Positions 1-5,421 of a stretch of 5,702 nt of DNA are shown here, piece after piece. Under the pieces are notes generated by a model, which worked only from the letters and a program-made list of their open reading frames with translations, did not search any database and was not told the DNA's origin. The position numbers and the translations under genes are program-made. Origin of the DNA: Rhodospirillales bacterium (lineage in GTDB: Bacteria > Pseudomonadota > Alphaproteobacteria > Rhodospirillales > Magnetospirillaceae); the NCBI GenBank assembly GCA_030040955.1, contig JASHSH010000373.1:1-5702 (forward strand). The letters run 5' to 3'. The stretch's first letter is position 1, and each line of letters opens with the position of its first letter.

Positions 1-798
1 GCGGCGGTGAACGTGACCGACGGAGCGGGAGCGAAGGCGCATCTCTCCAGCCTGGCGGCGGCGCATTTCCTGGTCCGCGCCGGGATCGAGCCGATCCTCC
101 AGATGGTCTGCCGCGACCGCAACCGGCTCGCCCTGCAAAGCGACTTCCTCGGCGCGCTCGCGCTCGGCGTGCGCAATATCCTGGTGCTGACCGGCGACGA
201 TCCCACCGCGGGCGACCAGCCGGAGACCAAGCCGGTATTCGATCTCGACGGCCGCGCGCTGCTCGCGATGTTCGACCGGCTCCGCGCCGAACGCCGCCTG
301 CCCTCGGGCACGCCGATCATGGGTCCGGTCGATCCGCTGCTCGGCGCCACCGACATCCCGGGCGATCCAACGCCGAACTGGGATGCCAGCGCGTTGGCGG
401 CCAAGGCCGCCGCCGGCGCCAACTTCATCCAGACCCAGTTCTGCATGGATATCGGCATCGTGCGGCGCTATGCCGCGCGCCTGGTCGAGCTGGGCCTGGC
501 GCGGCGCCTGCCGATCCTGATCGGCGTGGCGCCGATCCCCTCCGCCCGCTCGGCGCGGTGGATGCGCGAGAAGCTGTGGGGTACCCAGATTCCCGACTCG
601 CTTGTCGAGCGGCTGGAACGCGCGGCGGACCCGCGCGCCGAGGGCGTGCGCATCTGCGCCGAATTCCTGCGCGAGCTGGTCGAGGTGCCCGGCATCGCGG
701 GCGCCCATGTCATGGCGCCGCAGAACTTCTCCGCCATCGCCGAGGCGATCTCCGAGTCGGGCCTGGCGGGACGGGCGCGGGCGGCGCTGCCGGAATAG
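1..798 (+). CDS. metF: Methylenetetrahydrofolate reductase, MetF-type, 5' end missing
   Basis: The family uses FAD to reduce 5,10-methylene-THF to 5-methyl-THF, the methyl donor for methionine synthesis. The frame is open from base 1 and gives 265 residues. A GTG at 7 lies inside the conserved strand VNVTDGAGAK (MetF 'VTYGA' region), so it is internal and the true start is upstream. Landmarks in order are ILQMVCRDRN (the 'HLTC' strand), NILVLTGDDP with the flavin-site Asp at 196-198 (E. coli MetF 'LRGD'), NFIQTQF with the conserved Gln at 436-438, and LPILIGVAPIPS (MetF 'PGILPV'). The visible part spans most of the TIM barrel; the strand carrying the catalytic Glu (Glu28 in E. coli) is outside the window. 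The next gene, 95 nt downstream on the same strand, encodes a MetE-like methyltransferase, which fits a one-carbon role. The family call is firm. Whether this is the housekeeping MetF or a catabolic paralogue cannot be told. Confidence 0.9.
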   Translation, partial: AAVNVTDGAGAKAHLSSLAAAHFLVRAGIEPILQMVCRDRNRLALQSDFLGALALGVRNILVLTGDDPTAGDQPETKPVFDLDGRALLAMFDRLRAERRLPSGTPIMGPVDPLLGATDIPGDPTPNWDASALAAKAAAGANFIQTQFCMDIGIVRRYAARLVELGLARRLPILIGVAPIPSARSARWMREKLWGTQIPDSLVERLERAADPRAEGVRICAEFLRELVEVPGIAGAHVMAPQNFSAIAEAISESGLAGRARAALPE

Positions 799-848
799 GT
801 TCGGCCGGCGCGGACCGACGGGCCGCCTGTGATCGCGCGCCTTGCGCC

Positions 849-881
849 CGCGCGGGAAAGCTGCTTCCTTCCGCCCGCGCG
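849..881 (+). repeat. Inverted repeat (8-bp stem) in the leader of the MetE-like gene
   Basis: CGCGCGGG at 849-856 is perfectly complementary to CCCGCGCG at 874-881, with a 17-nt loop. The right arm ends 1 nt before the GGGAGGAG ribosome-binding tract at 883-890. A transcript could form a stable hairpin beside the ribosome site, acting as a weak terminator for metF, a leader structure or an mRNA-end stabiliser. There is no U-tract. Short GC arms can arise by chance in DNA this GC-rich, so only the pairing is certain. Confidence 0.4.
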
Positions 882-882
882 A

Positions 883-890
883 GGGAGGAG
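883..890 (+). promoter_or_regulatory. Strong ribosome-binding site that sets the start at 894
   Basis: GGGAGGAG contains a full GGAGG core (884-888) 5 nt upstream of ATG 894. The same frame stays open upstream to 558, but that extension overlaps metF and has no comparable site, so this tract decides the start. Confidence 0.85.
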
Positions 891-893
891 AGC

Positions 894-2012
894 ATGGCGC
901 CAAGAACCCGTCCGCCGTTCCGCGCCGACCATGTCGGCAGCCTGTTGCGTCCGCCGGAACTGCTGCACGCGCGCGATCGGTTCCGCGGCGGCAATATCGA
1001 CGCAGCTGCGTTACGCGCGGCCGAGGACAAGGCGATCCGCGACGCGGTCAAGCTCCAGGAGCGGATCGGCTTCCGGGCGGTGACCGACGGCGAATTCCGC
1101 CGCACCTGGTGGCATCTCGACTTCCTGCGCGGCTTCGAGAACACCCAGGTCGTGCCGGCCAAGGTGAAGGTGAAGTTCCACACCCATGAGGGCGACGTGG
1201 AGCTGGAGCCGCCCGCGCTCCGCGTCGAGGGCAAGCTCACGCGCCCGAAGCCGATCTTCGTCGAGCATTTCAAGTTCCTGGCGAGCGCGGCGAAGGCGGT
1301 GCCGAAGATCACCATCCCGTCGCCCTCGATGATGCATTTCCGCGGCGGGCGCGGCGCCATCGACCAGCGCGCCTATCCCGACATGGACGGGTTCTACGCC
1401 GACCTCGCCCGCGTCTATAACGAGGAGGTGCGCGACCTCGCCGCCGCCGGCTGCCGCTATCTCCAGCTCGACGAGGTCAACTTCGCCTATCTCTGCGATC
1501 CCAAGCTGCGCGAGCAGGTGCGCAGCAATATCGGCGAGGACCCGAACCGGCTCACCCACACCTATGCCAAGCTGATCAACGACACCATCGCCGGCCGGCC
1601 CGCCGACATGGCGGTGACGATGCATCTCTGCCGCGGCAACTTCCAGAGCGCCTGGGTGGCCGAGGGCGGCTACGAGCCGGTGGCCGAGGTGCTGTTCAAC
1701 GAGATCGACGTCGACGGCTACTTCCTCGAATACGACGACGAGCGCTCGGGCGGCTTCGAACCGCTGCGCCTGGTGCCGAAGGGCAAGACCGTGGTGCTCG
1801 GCCTGGTGACCACGAAGCGCGGCCAGTTGGAAAGCAAGGACGAGCTGCGTCGGCGCATCGACCAGGCGGCCAGGTTCTGCCCGCTCGACCAGCTCGCGCT
1901 CAGCCCGCAATGCGGTTTCTCGAGCACCATCGAGGGCAACAAGATCCGGCTCGACGACGAGATCGCCAAGCTCCAGCTGGTGGTCGAAACGGCGAAGGAC
2001 GTGTGGGGGTAA
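894..2012 (+). CDS. MetE C-terminal-domain-like methyltransferase (YxjG type, cobalamin-independent methionine synthase II family)
   Basis: This 372-residue protein matches only the catalytic C-terminal half of MetE (full MetE is about 750 residues) and is close in length to B. subtilis YxjG/YxjH. The family transfers methyl groups to thiols such as homocysteine through a zinc site. RADHVGSLLRP (10-20) is the usual N-terminal signature, and LQLDEV (Asp193, Glu194) matches the MetE substrate strand. Zinc ligands are His244 and Cys246 (MHLCRGN), Glu279 (FLEYDDERSG) and Cys340 (LSPQCGF). The 61-residue spacing from Glu279 to Cys340 equals that of E. coli MetE Glu665-Cys726. At the position of MetE His694 (Glu+29) lies Lys308, in GLVTTK, a segment I recall as typical of YxjG proteins. 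The neighbouring metF suggests methyl-folate metabolism, but the missing N-terminal half and missing His leave the methyl donor open. The family call is firm; the substrate is not. Confidence 0.88.
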   Translation: MAPRTRPPFRADHVGSLLRPPELLHARDRFRGGNIDAAALRAAEDKAIRDAVKLQERIGFRAVTDGEFRRTWWHLDFLRGFENTQVVPAKVKVKFHTHEGDVELEPPALRVEGKLTRPKPIFVEHFKFLASAAKAVPKITIPSPSMMHFRGGRGAIDQRAYPDMDGFYADLARVYNEEVRDLAAAGCRYLQLDEVNFAYLCDPKLREQVRSNIGEDPNRLTHTYAKLINDTIAGRPADMAVTMHLCRGNFQSAWVAEGGYEPVAEVLFNEIDVDGYFLEYDDERSGGFEPLRLVPKGKTVVLGLVTTKRGQLESKDELRRRIDQAARFCPLDQLALSPQCGFSSTIEGNKIRLDDEIAKLQLVVETAKDVWG

Positions 2013-2027
2013 GGGAGCGGCGCGGCC

Positions 2028-2594
2028 TCACTCCCCCGAAGTCGCTCCTTCCGCCGCGCCGGCGAGCACCGGATCGGACCCCGCGACCTCCGGCGCGGTG
2101 CGCATCCTCGCGCGGAAACGCAACAGCCAGCCGAGGAAATAGCCGGCCATCAATCCCGAGACGGCGACATCCACGGCCACGAGTTGCGCCGCCTGATCGG
2201 GACGCATCGCGATCGCCACGCCGAGTGCGTATTTGATGACGAACACGATCAGGATGCGCAGCAGCAGCACCGGGCTTCCGGGCAAGTGGACCAGCCCGGC
2301 CGCGCGGTCCATTCGCATCCCCATCAGCCGCGTCGTCGACCATCCCAACAATACCCCGGCCGCGCCGGCCAGCACCCATTCGCCCGCCAGCAGCGGCGAG
2401 GCCTGCGCCCGCTGCGCCAGGCCGACCAGTCCCCAGACGATGAACACCGCCGGGACCGCCAGCATGCGCTGCGGCCGCACCACGCGTCTTCGCATCGCCA
2501 GCGCGCCGATCAGGATCAGCACGGCCAGCAGTACGAACACCCAGGCCGGCGTGTGCGTGAGTATCTGCCCGAGTATGTAGAGATCGCCCGCCAT
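2028..2594 (-). CDS. Small integral membrane protein, DUF6622-like
   Basis: This 188-residue, very hydrophobic protein has five probable membrane helices, at about residues 17-34, 44-60, 70-86, 107-130 and 137-159, and a hydrophilic Ala/Gly/Glu-rich tail from about 160. Arg clusters at 35-40 (RRRVVR) and 159-165 are probably cytoplasmic. The N-terminal ILTHTPAWV (11-19) and the later VIKYALGVAIAMRP (119-132) recall proteins I know as DUF6622, which have no established function; this match is from memory. I see no signal peptidase site or catalytic motif. ATG 2594 is preceded by AGGGAAGG (2600-2607) at a 5-nt spacing, which supports the start. The gene lies 53 nt downstream of the CoA-transferase on the same strand, so the two may share a transcript. 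Its stop is 15 nt from the convergent stop of the MetE-like gene. That it is a real gene is likely; its role is unknown. Confidence 0.75.
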   Translation of the reverse strand: MAGDLYILGQILTHTPAWVFVLLAVLILIGALAMRRRVVRPQRMLAVPAVFIVWGLVGLAQRAQASPLLAGEWVLAGAAGVLLGWSTTRLMGMRMDRAAGLVHLPGSPVLLLRILIVFVIKYALGVAIAMRPDQAAQLVAVDVAVSGLMAGYFLGWLLRFRARMRTAPEVAGSDPVLAGAAEGATSGE

Positions 2595-2619
2595 CCGAAC
2601 CTTCCCTGTGGCCTTGGTT

Positions 2620-2635
2620 GCGCCGTGCGCGGCGC
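2620..2635 (-). repeat. Intercistronic hairpin between the CoA-transferase and membrane-protein genes
   Basis: GCGCCG (2620-2625) and CGGCGC (2630-2635) form a perfect 6-bp stem around a 4-nt loop, inside the 53-nt gap and about 12 nt upstream of the AGGGAAGG ribosome site of the membrane protein. There is no U-tract on either strand, so it is more likely a partial-polarity or mRNA-stability element than a full terminator. It could also be chance in GC-rich DNA. Confidence 0.3.
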
Positions 2636-2647
2636 GGAGCGGCCGCT

Positions 2648-3814
2648 TTACTCCGCCACGCCCAGCTCGCGCAAGATCGCCACGCGGTCGGCGTCGAGAT
2701 CGGGCGCGCGGGGATGCGTCGCCGGATCGGCGAAGCCGGACAGCTTGATCGGGTTGCCGGCCATGCGGAAACGCCCGCCGGAACCGTCGTCGCTCTCCAC
2801 GATCATGCGCCGCGCCGCGATCTGTGCATCTCCGACCGCCTGGCCCACATCGTTGATCGGCGCGCAGGGCACGCCATCGGCCTCCAGCGCGGCCAGCCAG
2901 TCGGCGCAGCTTCGCGCCGCCAGCGCCGCTTCCATCTCCCGGCCGAGCGCTTCGTGGTTCTGCGTGCGCAGATCGTTGCTGGCGAAGCGCGCGTCATCCG
3001 CCATCGCCGGCCGTCCGAGCGTCTGCGCCAGCTTGCGGAACAGCGCGTCGTTGCCCGCCGCGATCACGATATGCCCGTCGGCGCAGGCGAAGGCCGCGAA
3101 CGGCGTGATCGAAGGATGGCGCGCGCCCAGCGGACCGGGCACCTGCCCGGTGGCGAAATAGCGCGCGATCGCGTTCTCCAAAATCGCCACCTGGCAATCC
3201 AGCATCGCGACGTCGACCTTCATGCCGCGTCCCGTGCGTTCGCGGTGATAGAGCGCGGCGTTGATGCCGATGGTGGCGAACAGCGCGGCGGTGATGTCGC
3301 CGATCGAGGTGCCGACGCGGGTGGGCGGCCCGCCCGCATGTCCCGTCAGGCTCATGATCCCGCCCATCGCCTGCACCACCATGTCGTAGGCGGCGCGGCG
3401 CGCATAGGGCCCGCTGTGCCCGAAGCCCGAGGCGGCGGCATAGATGAGCCGCGGGAATTGGTCCTTCAACTGGTCCCAGCCGTAGCCCAGCTTCTCCATC
3501 GTGCCGGGCCGATAGTTCTCGACCAATATGTCGGCGCGCGTCAGCAGCTTCTCGAAGATCGCGCGGTCAGCTTCGGCCTTGAGGTCGAGCGATATACTCT
3601 GCTTGCCGCGGTTGACGGAGAGGAAATAGGCCGACCGGCCGCCGACGAAGGGTCCGTAGGCGCGGGCATCGTCGCCGCCTCCCGGCACCTCCACCTTGAT
3701 TACGCGCGCGCCGAGATCCGCGAGCACCAGCGTGCAATAGGGCCCGGCCAGGATGCGGCTCAGATCGACCACCAGCAGCCCCGCGAGCGGGCCCGACGCA
3801 TCTTCTCCAGCCAT
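2648..3814 (-). CDS. Class III CoA-transferase, CaiB/BaiF family
   Basis: The 388 residues match the usual family length. These interlocked-dimer enzymes move CoA between carboxylic acids, such as formyl/oxalyl, carnitine, succinyl or aromatic acids, through an aspartyl-CoA thioester. Signatures in order: LLVVDLSRILAGPYCTLVLADLGARVIKVE (13-42), NRGKQSISLDLK (68-79), ILVENYRPGTMEKLG (96-110), ASGFGHSGPYARRAAYDMVVQAMGG (128-152), GTSIGDITAALFA with Asp173 as the predicted nucleophile (Asp169 in formyl-CoA transferase), YHRERTGRGMKVDVAM, and the C-terminal GVPCAPINDVGQAVGD. No key residue appears lost. The frame stays open upstream to 4438, but that stretch is antisense to the transporter. ATG 3814 is chosen because the conserved N-terminus begins about 12 residues after it; its ribosome site is only fair (GGGAAG at 3818-3823, 3 nt away). 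It is divergent from an MHS transporter and upstream of a membrane protein. The acyl substrate cannot be deduced. Confidence 0.93.
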   Translation of the reverse strand: MAGEDASGPLAGLLVVDLSRILAGPYCTLVLADLGARVIKVEVPGGGDDARAYGPFVGGRSAYFLSVNRGKQSISLDLKAEADRAIFEKLLTRADILVENYRPGTMEKLGYGWDQLKDQFPRLIYAAASGFGHSGPYARRAAYDMVVQAMGGIMSLTGHAGGPPTRVGTSIGDITAALFATIGINAALYHRERTGRGMKVDVAMLDCQVAILENAIARYFATGQVPGPLGARHPSITPFAAFACADGHIVIAAGNDALFRKLAQTLGRPAMADDARFASNDLRTQNHEALGREMEAALAARSCADWLAALEADGVPCAPINDVGQAVGDAQIAARRMIVESDDGSGGRFRMAGNPIKLSGFADPATHPRAPDLDADRVAILRELGVAE

Positions 3815-3868
3815 CCACTTCCCGTCCCGGATGCCCCGCCACCGGCCGCGCGGATGCGCGCCGGGGGC

Positions 3869-3900
3869 GATTGTGCTATGAACGCAAGCAGATAACAAAG
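3869..3900. promoter_or_regulatory. Possible promoter/operator island between divergent genes
   Basis: In the 147-nt gap between the CoA-transferase and the transporter, this is the only A/T-richer stretch. It holds TTGTGC (3871-3876) and GATAAC (3891-3896) on the + strand, 14 nt apart, which is a short spacing for a sigma-70 promoter; reading the second element as TAACAA (3893-3898) gives 16 nt. On the - strand TTGTTA (3893-3898) is a possible -35 element for the CoA-transferase. TTGT (3871-3874) and ACAA (3895-3898) are also the arms of a loose dyad. The position suits shared control of both genes, but the matches are weak. Confidence 0.35.
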
Positions 3901-3941
3901 GGCCGGGCCGGCCGTGGCTGCGCCCGCGGCGAGTCCGGCCC
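3900..3941 (+). repeat. Inverted repeat in the transporter leader
   Basis: GGGCCGG (3900-3906) and CCGGCCC (3935-3941) are perfect 7-bp arms enclosing 28 nt that is itself GC-rich. The right arm ends 9 nt before the GGAGG ribosome site of the transporter. It may form a leader hairpin. I cannot separate this from the general GC background. Confidence 0.25.
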
Positions 3942-3950
3942 GCGCAAACG

Positions 3951-3955
3951 GGAGG
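3951..3955 (+). promoter_or_regulatory. Ribosome-binding site that sets the transporter start at 3962
   Basis: A perfect GGAGG lies 6 nt upstream of ATG 3962. An in-frame GTG at 3914 would add 16 residues but has no such site, and those residues resemble nothing in the family, so 3962 is preferred. Confidence 0.85.
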
Positions 3956-3961
3956 ATTCCA

Positions 3962-5293
3962 ATGGCAACCCAGAACGCCGCCGCGGCGATTCTGTCCGAG
4001 GAGGAACACCAACGCCAGTTGCGGCGCGCGGTGATCGCCTCCGCCGTCGGCACCACGATCGAGTGGTACGATTTCTTCGCCTACAGCCTGGCCACCGGCC
4101 TGGTCTTCGCGAAGCTTTATTTCCCCAAGGACGATCCGCTCACCGGCACGTTGAATGCCTTCGCGATCTACGCGGTCGGCTTCGTGGCCCGCCCGGTGGG
4201 CGCGGCCATCTTCGGCCATTACGGCGACCGCATCGGCCGCAAGTCGACGCTGATCGCCACGCTGCTGCTGATGGGCCTGGCCACCTTCCTGATCGCGCTG
4301 GTGCCCACCTATGCCAGCATCGGCATCTGGGGCGCGGTGCTGCTCACCGTGCTGCGCTTCATCCAGGGCGTCGGCGTGGGCGGCGAGTGGGGCGGCTCGG
4401 TGCTGTTGTCGATGGAATGGGCGCGCTCGCACCAGCATCGCGGATTCCTAGCCTCCTGGCCGCAGTTCGGCGTGCCGGCGGGTCTGTTCCTCGCCAACCT
4501 GGTGGTGCTCGCCTTCAGCCAGATGTCGGGCTCGGCCTTCCTCGACTGGGGCTGGCGGGTGCCGTTCCTGCTCAGCATCGTCCTGGTCGCGGTCGGCCTG
4601 TGGGTGCGGCTCTCGGTGCTGGAAACGCCGGTGTTCCGCCGTCTCGAGCAGGAGAACAAGATCGAGCGCGCGCCGATGCTCGAGGTGATCCGCAAGCAGC
4701 CGAAGGAGATCCTGCTTTCGGCGCTGGCGCGCATGTCCGAGCAGGCGCCGTTCTACATCTTCACCGCCTTCATCCTGGCCTACGGCACCGGCACCCTGAA
4801 GCTGTCGCGCGATCTCATCGTGACCGCGGTGCTGACCGCCTCGGTGGTGTCGTTCTTCTCGGTGCCGCTGTTCGGGCATCTCTCCGACCGCATCGGCCGG
4901 CGGCGGATGTATATCCTCGGCGCGATCACGACCGGCATATATGGCTTCGTCTATTTCGGTCTGCTGGATACGGCGGCGCCCACGCTGGTGTTCCTCGCCA
5001 TCGTGCTGTCGCTGATTCCGCACGACATGCTGTATGGGCCGCAGGCGGCGCTGATCGCGGAATCCTTCACGCCTCGCCTGCGCTACAGCGGCGCCTCGCT
5101 CGGCTATCAGCTCGCTTCGATCATCGCCGGCGGACCGGCGCCCCTGATCGCCACCGCGTTGTTCGCCGAGTACAAGTCGGGCTACGCGATCGCGGTCTTC
5201 ATCCTCGCCTGCGCGGTGATCACCATCCTCGCCACGCTCGCGATGAAGGATTACACCAACAAGGACATATCGCGGGAATACGACCAAAGCTGA
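3962..5293 (+). CDS. MFS transporter, metabolite:H+ symporter (MHS) group
   Basis: This 443-residue inner-membrane protein has the 12-helix MFS layout, with a hydrophilic central loop at about 220-247. MHS proteins (ProP, KgtP, ShiA and citrate carriers) import organic acids, betaines or similar solutes with protons. Diagnostic features are the helix-1 motif TTIEWYDFFAY (31-41), the first motif A GHYGDRIGRK (85-94) after helix 2, LRFIQGVGVGGEWGG (131-145) in helix 4, WRVPFLLS entering helix 6 followed by LSVLETPVF (217-225), the second motif A GHLSDRIGRRR (305-315), and ESFTPRLRYSGASLGYQLA (367-385) in the helix 10-11 region. Length is normal for the group and nothing is broken. It lacks the long C-terminal coiled coil of ProP, so an osmosensor role is unlikely. 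The divergent CoA-transferase suggests a carboxylic acid substrate; this is inference. The family call is firm and the substrate unknown. Confidence 0.93.
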   Translation: MATQNAAAAILSEEEHQRQLRRAVIASAVGTTIEWYDFFAYSLATGLVFAKLYFPKDDPLTGTLNAFAIYAVGFVARPVGAAIFGHYGDRIGRKSTLIATLLLMGLATFLIALVPTYASIGIWGAVLLTVLRFIQGVGVGGEWGGSVLLSMEWARSHQHRGFLASWPQFGVPAGLFLANLVVLAFSQMSGSAFLDWGWRVPFLLSIVLVAVGLWVRLSVLETPVFRRLEQENKIERAPMLEVIRKQPKEILLSALARMSEQAPFYIFTAFILAYGTGTLKLSRDLIVTAVLTASVVSFFSVPLFGHLSDRIGRRRMYILGAITTGIYGFVYFGLLDTAAPTLVFLAIVLSLIPHDMLYGPQAALIAESFTPRLRYSGASLGYQLASIIAGGPAPLIATALFAEYKSGYAIAVFILACAVITILATLAMKDYTNKDISREYDQS

Positions 5294-5310
5294 GCCGAGG
5301 GACGGGGGAT

Positions 5311-5342
5311 GCGGGCCGGCGGGAGCGATCCCGTCGGCCCGT
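5311..5342 (+). terminator. Strong hairpin with GCGA loop after the transporter, probable terminator
   Basis: The arms 5311-5324 and 5329-5342 pair over 14 positions: twelve Watson-Crick pairs plus G-U wobbles near the middle and at the outer end. They close a GCGA (GNRA-type) tetraloop at 5325-5328. The structure starts 18 nt after the transporter stop and sits upstream of the next gene, as a terminator would. No U-tract follows, so it may instead protect the 3' end or work with Rho. The stem itself is well supported. Confidence 0.5.
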
Positions 5343-5373
5343 CGGCTTCGCGGCCCTGGCAATCGGGCCCGCG

Positions 5374-5400
5374 CGGGACCAAATTGTGGTCAGTGTCCCG
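5374..5400 (+). promoter_or_regulatory. Overlapping inverted repeats upstream of the GST gene, possible operator
   Basis: Two perfect inverted repeats overlap here. CGGGAC (5374-5379) pairs with GTCCCG (5395-5400), and GACCA (5377-5381) pairs with TGGTC (5387-5391). The dyad surrounds the short A/T-rich AAATTGT and ends 10 nt before the GGGGAG ribosome site (5411-5416). It could be a repressor site or a small leader hairpin. I recognise no known operator consensus. Confidence 0.3.
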
Positions 5401-5421
5401 TTCGAGAATTGGGGAGAGACC

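Noticed and set aside
558..893. Upstream in-frame extension of the MetE-like protein (112 extra residues)
   Set aside because: It overlaps metF in another frame, is Arg/Ala/Gly-rich like a GC-driven shadow, and the family N-terminus RADHVGSLLRP starts right after ATG 894, which has a strong ribosome site.
799..893. SAM-type riboswitch in the gap before the MetE-like gene
   Set aside because: The gap is short, and I could not find the conserved core or pseudoknot pattern of SAM-II or the other SAM classes; only a plain inverted repeat is visible.
1011..1910. Antisense open frame of 299 codons across the MetE-like gene
   Set aside because: Composition is typical of an antisense shadow in high-GC DNA; the + strand carries all zinc-site motifs.
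2618..3895. Long + strand open frame (425 codons) opposite the CoA-transferase
   Set aside because: Its product is Arg/Ala/His-rich with no recognisable fold or ribosome site. It is the antisense shadow of a high-GC gene whose own translation shows clear family motifs.
3914..3961. GTG start giving a longer transporter N-terminus
   Set aside because: There is no ribosome site at a suitable distance, and the extra residues come from a GC-rich leader; ATG 3962 has a perfect GGAGG 6 nt away.
3815..4438. N-terminal extension of the CoA-transferase frame to 4438
   Set aside because: It runs antisense through the transporter's first third. CoA-transferases of this family begin close to LLVVDLSRILAGP, as given by ATG 3814.
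4448..5362. Antisense open frame of 304 codons across the transporter
   Set aside because: The product is an Arg/Gly/Glu/His-rich low-complexity sequence, while the + strand gives a complete 12-helix MHS protein.
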